Shown here: positions 23,548-32,534 of the stretch, one piece after another
How the letters are laid out: the number at the start of each line of letters is the position of its first letter
Numbering within the stretch: the first letter of the stretch is position 1
Assembly (NCBI GenBank): GCA_020073485.1
Contig: JAIQFB010000016.1
Coordinates: 1-64,000 of the forward strand
Origin: Terriglobia bacterium
GTDB taxonomy: Bacteria; Acidobacteriota; Terriglobia; Acidiferrales; UBA7541
Length of the DNA: 64,000 nucleotides
Direction of reading: 5' to 3'
Translations under genes and position numbers: made by a program
Notes under the pieces: model-generated
Database searches by the model: none
What the model saw: only the letters and a program-made list of their open reading frames with translations
Told to the model about the DNA's origin: nothing

Positions 23548-25686
23548 ATGCAGGTGCCTATGCCACGATCATCAAAGAATTATTTTCTGCGCGCAATTCT
23601 GACGATCCTCGCGATCGGAATCTCTCTTTCCTTAGCGGGCTTCGGCGCCGGTCTGGCGCGGGCCCAGAGCGCGTCCCAGCAGCCCCCGGCGGCATCGGCC
23701 AAAGTCATGCACACCGACGACCTGCAGCGATCCTACCGCCTGGATCACTACAAGCTTCTCGCCGATAGCGGCGCCTCCCGCGGCGAAAACATCTATTTCT
23801 TCAAGTGTTGGATGTGCCACAACAAATACGCCAAGACCGGGCCCTCCCTGAAGACTCTCTATAAGCACGAAACCCTGATGTCCGGCGACCCCGTTACCGA
23901 CCAGAACGTCATCGCAAAGATCCGGGAAGGCGGGCCCGGGATGCCTTCCTTCGGCACCACCTTGTCCGAAGCGGACATGCAGGATGTGGCCACCTACATC
24001 CGCGAAGGCAAGTGCTGCGTGGAAGGCGAAAATCCCCCCGCGAATCCCTTATATACCGCCGAAACGAATAAGTGGCCCGTTCAGAGCGGCCTTAAGGGTG
24101 GCGCAACCGGAACCGTCCGCGTAACCAGCGGTGATTCGCCGGAAGGCATCGGTGTGCAGCTGGTAGCGCCCAACGGCGTCCGCACGACCGTGTATACGAA
24201 CGATGCGGGACACTTCGAGTTTCCAAAAATGCAGGCCGGCAACTACACCTTGCGCATTCCCACGCCGCGCGAATTCCAGCCCTACCGAATCGACTCCGTG
24301 CATATCGATGGAGCCACAAAGCTCGATGACATCGTCCTCGAACGCGTTTCCAGCAGCGACGGCTTGCCTTCCACGCCCGAGATCGAAAGCCAATTGAGCG
24401 GCGCGGAATTGTTGTGGAACGTTCCCGGCACGGGACAGGAAAAATCGCTGTTTCAGAAAAATTGCTCCGCATGCCATTCCTGGCAGCAGGTTTTTCGCAA
24501 CCGCTACGATGAGCGAAGCTGGGCACTGATCGTCGACCGCATGACGCACTACTCCGGCACCTCGCTCGTCATCCGCATCAAAGGCACGACAACTACCGCC
24601 AGCGGAAACAATTCCGTGTCCCGACAGGATGGCACCTCGGACGAGGAAGCCGCCATCCTAACCAAGTGGCTGGCTCGGGTTCGCGGCCCGGAAGCGAAGG
24701 ATGAGCCGCTGCACTTCTTCCCGCGACCTCGCGGTGAAGGCACCAAGGTCGTCATCACCGAATACCAGTTGCCCCAGGAGTTGCTCGCCCTGCACGACGC
24801 GCAGGGCGATTCCAAGGGAAATATCTGGTTCAGCAGCCACAAGACGCAAGTCGTCGGCCAACTCGATCCCAAGACAGGAATCGTGAAAGAGTACACCATT
24901 CCCCTCACGCCCGGCGCCATGCCCGGCACGCATGCCGTGCGTTTGGATAAGCATGACATCCCCTGGTTCTCCGAAAATTGGGGACACAACCTGAACCGCC
25001 TCGATCCGCAGACCGGCAAAGTCGTCCAGGTCAAAATCGAAGACACCGTGCCGCTGAATGCCCCGGGCTTCGGTAATTTCAGCCTGACCGATGACGGTTA
25101 CGTCTGGGACAGCCGCGACTATAACCTGCGTAAGATCGATCCGGAGACCGGCAAGGTCGTGCAGCGCTGGCCAATCCAGGTAGGCTTCAGCTACGACAAC
25201 CTGATTTCCAAGGACGGCAAATACTATGGCGGCGGAGGCTTGCCCGCCTGGGGAAATACCGTCGAGCGCATGGACCTGAAGACCGGTGAATGGATCAAGT
25301 CGAATACCGGCACTCATATGGCCACCGCGAAACGCGGCGGATTTGACCCTTACGATAATCCCTGGTTTGGCGGCGGCGATGGCGCCCTTGTGGAGTTGAA
25401 TGCAAAAACAGGACGCATCGATGAGTTTTACCCCCCGACACCTCCCAGCCCGCTGACCGATTTCTACGAAGCCATGCCTGACGACAACGGCGAAGTTTGG
25501 GCGGGCGTCCTTCACGGACGGCAGATGGTGCGCCTGGATCCAAAAACGGGCCGCTGGATCGTCTACGAATTGCCCGAGCCCTTTGCCTACGATCGCCGCA
25601 CGTATATCGACGCTTCCACCAAGCCTGTCACAGTGTGGTACGTCGATTACAACGGCTATCTGGTCCGCGTCCAGCCGCTGGACTAG
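23548..25686 (+). CDS. Exported di-haem cytochrome c / carboxypeptidase-regulatory / Vgb-like propeller fusion
   Basis: The 712-residue exported protein has four parts: a signal peptide (about 12-40, ending LARAQS); cytochrome c with CWMCH at 87-91 and a distal-Met candidate PGMPSFG; a carboxypeptidase-regulatory beta-sandwich (about 185-270, TVRVTSGDSPEGIGVQLVAP); a second haem site CSACH at 306-310; and, from about 405, a streptogramin-lyase-like propeller with repeated LDPKTG and EYxLP units. The propeller probably binds a ligand while the haems move electrons, but the substrate is unknown. A second ATG four codons in is an alternative start. A shorter paralogue lies at 62194-63861, and a decayed copy at about 30.6 kb. 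Confidence 0.88.
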   Translation: MQVPMPRSSKNYFLRAILTILAIGISLSLAGFGAGLARAQSASQQPPAASAKVMHTDDLQRSYRLDHYKLLADSGASRGENIYFFKCWMCHNKYAKTGPSLKTLYKHETLMSGDPVTDQNVIAKIREGGPGMPSFGTTLSEADMQDVATYIREGKCCVEGENPPANPLYTAETNKWPVQSGLKGGATGTVRVTSGDSPEGIGVQLVAPNGVRTTVYTNDAGHFEFPKMQAGNYTLRIPTPREFQPYRIDSVHIDGATKLDDIVLERVSSSDGLPSTPEIESQLSGAELLWNVPGTGQEKSLFQKNCSACHSWQQVFRNRYDERSWALIVDRMTHYSGTSLVIRIKGTTTTASGNNSVSRQDGTSDEEAAILTKWLARVRGPEAKDEPLHFFPRPRGEGTKVVITEYQLPQELLALHDAQGDSKGNIWFSSHKTQVVGQLDPKTGIVKEYTIPLTPGAMPGTHAVRLDKHDIPWFSENWGHNLNRLDPQTGKVVQVKIEDTVPLNAPGFGNFSLTDDGYVWDSRDYNLRKIDPETGKVVQRWPIQVGFSYDNLISKDGKYYGGGGLPAWGNTVERMDLKTGEWIKSNTGTHMATAKRGGFDPYDNPWFGGGDGALVELNAKTGRIDEFYPPTPPSPLTDFYEAMPDDNGEVWAGVLHGRQMVRLDPKTGRWIVYELPEPFAYDRRTYIDASTKPVTVWYVDYNGYLVRVQPLD

Positions 25687-25836
25687 GCGCGGTCAACGCA
25701 GGATTCACAATTTCGTAAAAGGTCCAAGCGGTTCAGCGCCGAGCTTGTAGCATGCCTCTGAAGAGGCGAACTACAGCATTCCGAATCCCCGAAAGATATC
25801 GTTAGGCGATCCGCCGCGAGTCGCGGATCATCGGAA

Positions 25837-27333
25837 CTACTCCTGGTACTTGCCTACCTCCGCGCTGCCCGTGCCGGTGCAGCCCGTTTGCCCGTACCGC
25901 AGGAACTTCTGCGTTCTTGCTGCACCATCCACTTCTCCCACGTAAACATTTCCTTCGGAATCGGTAGCCACCATGTGCGGCCAGTGGAATTCGCCCGCCT
26001 GGCGCCCGCCGCCTCCAAAGCGGCTCAACTCCGTCAGGTTCTGCCGGTTGATCACATAAATCACATCATTTAGAAGATCGGCGACGTACATGCAGCTCTG
26101 CTTCGCGTCGGTGGAGAAGTTCACCGTGCCCGACGTCCCGCCGATGGTTTGCGGAGCGACGTGCACTTCGCCTACAAAACCGCATTTGCCAACTTCGCCG
26201 TTCGGATTCGCGCACGGCTTTCCCACCTCGGACGCCTTGAAGATCTGCACTCGATTGTTGCCGCGATCGCAGACGTACAACAGGCCGTCATTCGCAAGCT
26301 TGGCGCAGTGAACGGGACTCCGAAAGAATTTCGGTTTCATGTTGCCCGCCTTGAAATCGGCCGGCCATGAGCCGGCGCCCTCGCCGACATCCGCATCGCC
26401 GCCATTTTCACCTTCCACGGGATTCTGCCCGTAAGCGCCAAAGTGCCCCACGTATTTCCCGGTGGCCGCGTCCACAATCAGCACCCGCCGGTTCCCGTAC
26501 CCATCGGCGATGTACATGAGGTTCGTTTTCGGATCCACCACCATGTCCGCGGGCCAGAAAGGTTCGGGCGTCCCGTTGACGCCGCCATTCGTGTCGTTGC
26601 TGTTTGGTCCCTTCGCGCCCGGGGTTCCGATCTGATATACGAACGTGCCGTCCGTTTTGAATTTCAGGATCTGCGAATCGTTCCCAAAGTTTGGCGCCCA
26701 CGGATATTGACCGTGGAAATTACGCGCCTGGCCGTTGCCGGCGACGTACACGAAATCGTTCTGGTCAATGTAGATGCCATGCTCGCGCGCGGGCCACACG
26801 CAACCGTCCTGCTGGCGGCACTTCGTCTCCAAAAAGCCTGGGTCGCCCGGACCGCCCCACGACTGCAGCAATTTGCCCGCTTTGTCGAACACCAGCACCG
26901 AAGGCGCGGCCTGGCAGCAACCGTTGATCTGCCCCAGGGGCCGGGGAAATCCGAGTGCGCTGATTGGGTTGCCCTTGGCGTCCTTGCCTGCCGCGCCTTG
27001 CATCCCGCTATCGCTGGAAGTCACTGAACGCGGGCGGTGAAAAACCCAGATATGGTCGTGCTTGTCGACGGCAATCCCGCCGACGTCGCCGATCACCCAG
27101 TGGTGCGGCAGCGGCTGAGGCCAGGCAGGATCGAGCACAAAACCCGGTGAGCTGCCTTTGTGCTCCACGGCCATCCCCTCGGCGAGCCGGTCCAGCACGC
27201 GGGCCTTTTGCAGAGCGTCCTTGGCGGTCGTCGCGGTTTGCTGCGCACGCAGCGAAGGAACGACGCGCGGCAGGCTCAATGCGCCAGCGAACACCGCGAC
27301 TAAAATCGCACACTTAGTAATTTTCGAAGTCAT
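25837..27333 (-). CDS. Exported NHL-repeat beta-propeller protein
   Basis: The 498-residue protein has a signal peptide (about 1-30) and a six-bladed NHL-type propeller: VGGIAVDKHDHIWVFHRP, EHGIYIDQNDFVYVAGNG, PADMVVDPKTNLMYIADGYG, NDGLLYVCDRGNNRVQIF and PHMVATDSEGNVYVGEVDG. Several paired Cys (NGCCQAAPS, CRQQDGCVW, GKPC...GKCG) suggest disulfides in the periplasm. Similar propellers include peptidyl-alpha-hydroxyglycine lyase-like proteins, but no active-site assignment is safe. The start follows GGGGGAG. It lies 30 bases after the DUF3999 gene and may share its transcript. Confidence 0.85.
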   Translation of the reverse strand: MTSKITKCAILVAVFAGALSLPRVVPSLRAQQTATTAKDALQKARVLDRLAEGMAVEHKGSSPGFVLDPAWPQPLPHHWVIGDVGGIAVDKHDHIWVFHRPRSVTSSDSGMQGAAGKDAKGNPISALGFPRPLGQINGCCQAAPSVLVFDKAGKLLQSWGGPGDPGFLETKCRQQDGCVWPAREHGIYIDQNDFVYVAGNGQARNFHGQYPWAPNFGNDSQILKFKTDGTFVYQIGTPGAKGPNSNDTNGGVNGTPEPFWPADMVVDPKTNLMYIADGYGNRRVLIVDAATGKYVGHFGAYGQNPVEGENGGDADVGEGAGSWPADFKAGNMKPKFFRSPVHCAKLANDGLLYVCDRGNNRVQIFKASEVGKPCANPNGEVGKCGFVGEVHVAPQTIGGTSGTVNFSTDAKQSCMYVADLLNDVIYVINRQNLTELSRFGGGGRQAGEFHWPHMVATDSEGNVYVGEVDGAARTQKFLRYGQTGCTGTGSAEVGKYQE

Positions 27334-27363
27334 TCTGACTCCCCCTGATCATGACCTAAGTTC

Positions 27364-28575
27364 TCAGACCGCCGCGTTTTTCATCGAGCGCACCGCGATC
27401 CCCCCAAGCACCGCCACCGCCGCGAGAATCGCCGCCCAGAGCACCGCCGGATGGCGTTCCGACCATGGCCGCTCGTCAGGACGCCCGGTGAAACCGGCGT
27501 TGGCTTCTTCGGCTTCCATCGGCACCAATGCGGCATTCGCGTCGGCCTGGAAAAGCTGAGCGTAGTCATAAACCGGCGCATTGAGCTTATCGTCGCCATA
27601 ATAAAATTCCAGCGAAGTTCCCGCATCGCAATCGAAATAAATCCGCCGCTCGTACTGCTCCAGGTGCGCGCCGGTAATTTTCAATGCGGCATCATCGCCA
27701 TTATGAATGACGGCGCGTAATCTTCCATTGATCGTCGCGTTGAGGTCGACCCACGTTTGTTCCACGTCGATTTTCTGTCCGTTGCGCAGCATGTGAATCC
27801 GGCGAACCTCGCCAGTCCTGATGGTTGACCCTTTGTCGTCCTGTAATTCCATTCCGCGCTGGAAATTTCCCTGCGCCGGATCAATGGCCAGCAGCACGCG
27901 CTCCACCGGAATATTTCCGGCGACCTCGAATGTCAAAACCGTATCCTTGCCCTCCTGCGTCCGTTGCGGTGAGCTGCTGAGGTCGCGCCACACGGCCTGT
28001 TGAGCCCGTTCGATTCCCGCCGTCGCGCCCTGCACGTCCGAAGGCTTTACTGGGCCGTCAAGCGTGACCTGCAAATACTTGTAGGTGCTCACCGGAATCT
28101 GGAGCGTGCTGTTGTGCCCCAGTTTTTCGTCGGACAAATCGAACAGAGTGGTGGTTCCCAGGTCTGCCCATTTCGTGCCGTGCGGATCGTCCTGGCCTCC
28201 GACCCGCGCGTGGGCCACGTAGTTTTTTGTCACGAGGTCCAGCGTAATCCGGTCGTACTCGGACACGTCGGACATGTCCAAAAGAAATTGGGTTTTTCCG
28301 CCGAGCGTGGCGGGTTGCAACAAACGCACGGTCTTTTGCTCGGTATGCAAGCTTCCGTACATCGTCTTCCGAGCGTTAGGAATTTCCTTGCCGGCGGCGT
28401 AAATACGCAGGTCATCCAGATTAGGCTGCGCGTGCTCCCAGACGGTTTCGTCCACGGCGGCGTAATGCTGCCCGCTTGCATTTGGCGCGGCCAGTTTCCG
28501 CTGGTATTTGAAATAAGGGATCGCGGGGCTCGTAACCAGCAGGACCGCCAGTAATCCCCAGGTCGTCCGCATCAT
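27364..28575 (-). CDS. DUF3999 family exported/membrane-anchored protein
   Basis: The 403-residue protein has an N-terminal signal-like helix (TTWGLLAVLLVTSPAIPYF), a long beta-rich extracytoplasmic region (YKYLQVTLDG is typical of DUF3999), and a C-terminal membrane helix (about residues 380-398, PAVLWAAILAAVAVLGGIAV) with a short basic tail. Its start overlaps the DUF2339 stop by ATGA. DUF2339 and DUF3999 genes often occur as a pair, so the two products probably form an envelope complex of unknown function. Confidence 0.85.
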   Translation of the reverse strand: MMRTTWGLLAVLLVTSPAIPYFKYQRKLAAPNASGQHYAAVDETVWEHAQPNLDDLRIYAAGKEIPNARKTMYGSLHTEQKTVRLLQPATLGGKTQFLLDMSDVSEYDRITLDLVTKNYVAHARVGGQDDPHGTKWADLGTTTLFDLSDEKLGHNSTLQIPVSTYKYLQVTLDGPVKPSDVQGATAGIERAQQAVWRDLSSSPQRTQEGKDTVLTFEVAGNIPVERVLLAIDPAQGNFQRGMELQDDKGSTIRTGEVRRIHMLRNGQKIDVEQTWVDLNATINGRLRAVIHNGDDAALKITGAHLEQYERRIYFDCDAGTSLEFYYGDDKLNAPVYDYAQLFQADANAALVPMEAEEANAGFTGRPDERPWSERHPAVLWAAILAAVAVLGGIAVRSMKNAAV

Positions 28576-30479
28576 TGGGTTCCCTGATCTTTTGCTTTCG
28601 GCGCATGCGGAGAAAGCTGCAGCCAGTCGCGCTGGTAAATAAACGAAATGCCGAGCAGCACCGCGCCGAGGGCGATGAAGCTCACAATCCGGTAGCTCCC
28701 GCCAAGCTGCGAAACGTCATACAAAAACACCTTGCAGATCGTGAACGCGATCAAAATCAGCGATTGCCAGCGCACAAACGCCGAGCGCCTGCGAAAGCCG
28801 ATGGTCATCAATACCGCGCCGTACACCAACCAGATCGCGGAGTAGCTGAAGTCCCGCTCCAGATTCAACTGCTGATAGGAAGCGGGCAAACTTCCCGCGG
28901 TGTACATCCGGCGGTCAAAATAATCCGAGGCTTCCATCGTCAGCGCGACCAGCGCCAGCAAATTCGCGCCGACCACCGCGCCGTCCAAGATCACCAATTC
29001 CGTCTGCGCCGCATGGCGCCTGCCCAACACCGCAATTCCGCCCAGCACCGCGATGGCCACCACGTAGGTCGCAAACCGCATGTTGAATACCAGCGTGTCC
29101 GCGCGAATTTGATCGTAGAAGAGCAACCGGGCAATTCCCAGCACCAGCGCGACCGCTGCGAAATAGCGCAGAATATCGGTTCGCACCTCGACGCTCAGCC
29201 ACAACAAAACTCCCGACTCCACCAGCCATCCGATGGTGATCCATTGCGCGTCCAGCTTCAGGGGAATGGCAATCGTGAGGAACGCCACGGCAATGGCCAC
29301 GTGCACCAAATTAATGAACGTGACATCCTCGGCGGTCGCTCGTTTCTTGATGGCGCTGCCCAGACCCAGATAAACCGCCGCCAGCGCCAACGCATACCAA
29401 GTGAGTGTGGTCTTATCTTCTTCATACATGGCGTACAGCGCCAGGAAAAACCCCGCCGCGTTGAACAGCGGAAGCAGCGTCAGCGTAATCGAGGGACCCG
29501 AAAGCCGCCTGGACCGCACGGTATCGGTCACCAGTGGAATCACGGCAAAGATGACTGCGAACATTGCCGCGAACGCCACGGTGAGCACGCGCTGGTCGTC
29601 GGAATAATATTGCGAATACCAGCCCAGATAGAGCAGGATGGTTCCCGCAAAACTTCCCCAAAGCAGCCGCCGCCACGGCTTGAAAACCGCCATCGCCAGA
29701 ATGGCCAGGTCCAGCAGCGCGACGTAGCAGAATAGAACCGCTTCGTGATTTTCCCCCGTGGAAAGCAGTACCGGAGTCGAGAACCCGCCCACCAGCGCGA
29801 AGCTCGCCAGCAATTCCGCATCCTGGCTCAGCGCCAGAGCGATCGTCGCCGCGGTCACGATGGCCATGGCCATGAAGGCGGCCGCCGCAGGGATCAGGTG
29901 ATAAATTTGAAACGCTCCCCACAGCGACAAATAAAGCGTGCCGATGCCCACTGCCTTCAGCGAATAGGAAAACGCCGCATAGCCGCGGCTGCGGAATCGC
30001 TCGCTCCACAGGACCAGCCCAATTCCGAGCAGCAAGCCGATCGCAATCCGCCCTCCGGGCCCGACCCAGTTATTATCAAACGCAAATTTCAGAAAATAGG
30101 AGACTCCGATCAGCATCGCGACGATGCCGATTCGGTTGAGCCAATACTGTCCTATCTTCTTTTCCAGATCGGTGTCCGCGCGGGCATTCCCGGAAATTGT
30201 TCCAGAAACCGATGGCATGCTCAGCGGCAGGGACGGCCGAGGTTCTTGCGGCAGTGGCGCCGAACTTATCGGCAGTGGATGAGAGGAGCTTGGCGCGGAA
30301 GCAGGCTGCAGCATCGTTCCGCTCGGAGGCGGAGCGATGGTTTGCGGTGATCCCGCAGGGACATCTTGCTGGCGCGCGCCTGGAACGACGCCGCTGATTT
30401 GCTCCAGCTCATAGACCCGCGCAGTCAGTGCCGCAACCTGTATTTTCAGAGCCTTAAGTTCATCTTCCGGGCCGGCCAT
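28572..30479 (-). CDS. DUF2339 polytopic membrane protein
   Basis: The product of about 635 residues starts with a short coiled coil (EDELKALKIQVAALTARVYELEQ), then a Pro-rich linker (about 35-95), then EKKIGQYWLNRIGIVAMLIG, the signature entry into roughly 18-20 hydrophobic helices filling the rest of the protein. FLKFAFDNNWVGPGGRIAIG is typical of the family. The function is unknown; roles in envelope or polysaccharide handling have been suggested for such large membrane proteins. A TTG six codons upstream is an alternative start. Translationally coupled to DUF3999. Confidence 0.87.
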   Translation of the reverse strand: MAGPEDELKALKIQVAALTARVYELEQISGVVPGARQQDVPAGSPQTIAPPPSGTMLQPASAPSSSHPLPISSAPLPQEPRPSLPLSMPSVSGTISGNARADTDLEKKIGQYWLNRIGIVAMLIGVSYFLKFAFDNNWVGPGGRIAIGLLLGIGLVLWSERFRSRGYAAFSYSLKAVGIGTLYLSLWGAFQIYHLIPAAAAFMAMAIVTAATIALALSQDAELLASFALVGGFSTPVLLSTGENHEAVLFCYVALLDLAILAMAVFKPWRRLLWGSFAGTILLYLGWYSQYYSDDQRVLTVAFAAMFAVIFAVIPLVTDTVRSRRLSGPSITLTLLPLFNAAGFFLALYAMYEEDKTTLTWYALALAAVYLGLGSAIKKRATAEDVTFINLVHVAIAVAFLTIAIPLKLDAQWITIGWLVESGVLLWLSVEVRTDILRYFAAVALVLGIARLLFYDQIRADTLVFNMRFATYVVAIAVLGGIAVLGRRHAAQTELVILDGAVVGANLLALVALTMEASDYFDRRMYTAGSLPASYQQLNLERDFSYSAIWLVYGAVLMTIGFRRRSAFVRWQSLILIAFTICKVFLYDVSQLGGSYRIVSFIALGAVLLGISFIYQRDWLQLSPHAPKAKDQGTQ

Positions 30480-30549
30480 GCGCGTACAGTAACTCAATTT
30501 TCAATCCGAGAGCAAAGAACTTGCTTCGGCAAATCGAGGCCTATCTATT

Positions 30550-30736
30550 CCTTGAGATCGCCCGGTTTTGGCGGAGCCCAGTGGAGCCAAGTGTGAGAAT
30601 CGGTCAATTCGATGAATATGCGTCTCATTCAGATGCCAGCCTGCTAACCGATTTTTCTGACGCTATGGCGGACGACCAGGGGGACGCATAGGGAGGCTAC
30701 TTCCACGAGCGGCCCATGGTGCGCCTGGATTCTTAA
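30550..30736 (+). pseudogene. Remnant of a Vgb-like propeller / cytochrome gene
   Basis: Translation from 30599 gives FDEYASHSDASLLTDFSDAM, then ADDQGDA, a stop, GGYFHERPMVRLDS and a stop. The intact protein at 23548-25686 reads IDEFYPPTPPSPLTDFYEAM, then PDDNGEVWAGVLHGRQMVRLDP at the matching place. The in-frame TAG replaces a TGG. Just upstream, in another frame, PGFGGAQWSQV matches PWFGGGDGALVEL, so a frameshift is also present. Nothing else of the gene is recognisable. This is a decayed C-terminal fragment of a third paralogue, now upstream of the divergent DUF2339 and DUF3300 genes. Confidence 0.72.
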
Positions 30737-31151
30737 TGGAGGTCAAAACGGCCTCGCCCAGGTTGCGGACGAGACAGGCGGGGGAGTCCTAATCTTCTCG
30801 GCTTCCAGAGCCCGGTAAGCCTTAATCCATATCTCGAACAGATTCAATCCAATCTGAACAACCAGTATTGGCTTGGGTTTGAAATGATGCCAAGTTAGAA
30901 AACAGAATTGCGCTCCGTTGATACCGATACGGAAATTTCCGGCGTCGACTGCAATTCGGCGAACGGCGTCTTAGTTCCCGCTGCAAAATAAATCTTCTCG
31001 CCGGGGGCAGGCATGCCAAGAGAATTTCGATCTGAGGTCTGCCCCTCAACGATACATGCCTGAAAGCGAAGTGATCCGGATCACCGCGTTTCACCGCGCT
31101 TTCGGATATATATCATATACATCCAAGAGTAGCAGGCGGAGGGATATAGTC
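30737..31151. other. Intergenic region upstream of the DUF3300 gene
   Basis: About 415 bases follow the propeller remnant. No further homology to that gene is visible. An AT-rich segment (TATATATCATATACAT near 31107-31122) just before the DUF3300 ribosome binding site is the likely promoter or 5' leader. Nothing else is recognised. Confidence 0.45.
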
Positions 31152-32534
31152 ATGCGAAGAGTCTGGGCAGTCTCCATTTCACTTTTATTGGTGTTTGTAC
31201 CCGTGCTCCAGGCCGCGTCCTCCGCAAGCGGTTACACCCCGCCTGGAGGTCCGCCCCAAGATCAATACCAGGATCAGGTCAATTACGTTTCCTATTCCCC
31301 CGAACAACTCGATAACCTGCTTGCACCGGTCGCGCTCTATCCCGATCCATTGCTCGCTCAGGTGCTTCCCGCTGCGACATTCCCCGACCAGATTGATGAG
31401 GCCGCCCGGTACGTGCGCTCCTACGGCCAGGATGGAATAGACGGCCAGTCATGGGACGTCAGCGTGAAGGCCGTGGCGCACTATCCTTCCGTTCTTTACA
31501 TGATGGCGGACAAGATTGACTGGACCAGTGCGCTCGGTCAGGCCTACGTAAATCAATCCACTGAGGTCATGAGTTCCGTGCAGCGTCTGCGGGCGATGGC
31601 GCGCGCGCAAGGCAACCTCGTTACGGGGTCGCAAATCGAGGTCATAGAGGACGCAGGGTTCATCCAGATCTGGCCGGTGAACCCTCAGTTCCTTTACGTT
31701 CCTATATATGACCCTGCAATCGTCTATTTCAGGAGGCCGTTCTGGGGTGTGGCCATTGGCTTCGGCATTGGCTTTATCATCGGCTCTTGGCTGAACTACG
31801 ATTGCGACTGGCATGGCCGCCGCATCTACTACACCGGATGGCGAGGCGGAGGCTGGATCGGGCGTTCTCGGCCGTACGTTCATATTACAAACGTGTATGT
31901 GAATAACCGGTACGAGCATGTGAACGTCAACCGAGGAATCGTCGATCGCCACGTGAATTTCTACAACGTGAATCGCTACAACAATGTGCATCGCAATGTG
32001 AACTTTGATGACCACGATCGCTCCGGGCGCACTCCACGGCCGGACAGCCGCGTAAACAACCAGATCATCAACCGCAACATCCCAAATGACACTCGAGTAG
32101 ACGAGTTTCGCGGACGCGAGCCCCGGCCAGCTCCACCCACAGGCAGGCCTGGACAACCGGGCGGCGTGGATCGTTCGACTCCACCCACAGGCAGGCCTGG
32201 ACAACCGGGCGGCGTGGATCGTTCGACTCCACCCACGGGCAGGCCTGGACAACCAAGCGGCATGGCGCGTCAAAACCCGCAGCCGCAACGACAGGCTCCA
32301 GCGCCACCATCCGCAGTGCCTCAGGCTGAGCGGTCAGCGCCTCATCCATTCGGGAGAAGTGAGGGTAATTTCCCTCCGCCCGTGGCGAGCCAAAGAGGGC
32401 AAACCAGCCGCGCAACTCCTCCTGGCCCGGCCCCGCGGCCTGGGCCCAGTGCCCCTTCGCGCCCAGCATCTCGCGCTCCTTCAACGCCTGCGCCCAGTGG
32501 TTCACCTGCACGTCCCTCGGGGAGGTCGAAATGA
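31152..32534 (+). CDS. DUF3300 family exported protein with Pro/Gly-rich repeat tail
   Basis: The 460-residue protein has a signal peptide (about 1-24), then the DUF3300 domain: SPEQLDNLLAPVALYPDPLL, ATFPDQIDEAARYVRSYG, WDVSVKAVAHYPSVLYMMAD, IQIWPVNPQFLYVPIYDPAI. A glycine-rich hydrophobic patch (about 195-215), a region rich in Asn/His/Val (NVYVNNRYEHVNVNR), and a low-complexity tail rich in Pro, Gly, Arg follow. The tail contains a tandem 16-residue unit (PPTGRPGQPGGVDRST). The start follows GGAGGG by eight bases; an upstream in-frame ATG at 31056 has no signal peptide. The function is unknown; it is coupled to DUF2950. Confidence 0.88.
   Translation: MRRVWAVSISLLLVFVPVLQAASSASGYTPPGGPPQDQYQDQVNYVSYSPEQLDNLLAPVALYPDPLLAQVLPAATFPDQIDEAARYVRSYGQDGIDGQSWDVSVKAVAHYPSVLYMMADKIDWTSALGQAYVNQSTEVMSSVQRLRAMARAQGNLVTGSQIEVIEDAGFIQIWPVNPQFLYVPIYDPAIVYFRRPFWGVAIGFGIGFIIGSWLNYDCDWHGRRIYYTGWRGGGWIGRSRPYVHITNVYVNNRYEHVNVNRGIVDRHVNFYNVNRYNNVHRNVNFDDHDRSGRTPRPDSRVNNQIINRNIPNDTRVDEFRGREPRPAPPTGRPGQPGGVDRSTPPTGRPGQPGGVDRSTPPTGRPGQPSGMARQNPQPQRQAPAPPSAVPQAERSAPHPFGRSEGNFPPPVASQRGQTSRATPPGPAPRPGPSAPSRPASRAPSTPAPSGSPARPSGRSK
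32131..32265 (+). repeat. 48-bp tandem repeat, about 2.8 copies, inside the DUF3300 gene
   Basis: Units begin at 32131, 32179 and 32227 with CTCCACCCACAGGCAGGCC. The first two units are identical over all 48 bases; the third diverges after about 28 bases. Each encodes 16 residues (PPTGRPGQPGGVDRST), so copy number can change without shifting the frame. Identity between units points to a recent slippage duplication. Confidence 0.95.

Noticed and set aside
32131-32265. Tandem repeat considered as a CRISPR array
   Set aside because: Units abut with no spacers and encode an in-frame peptide repeat.
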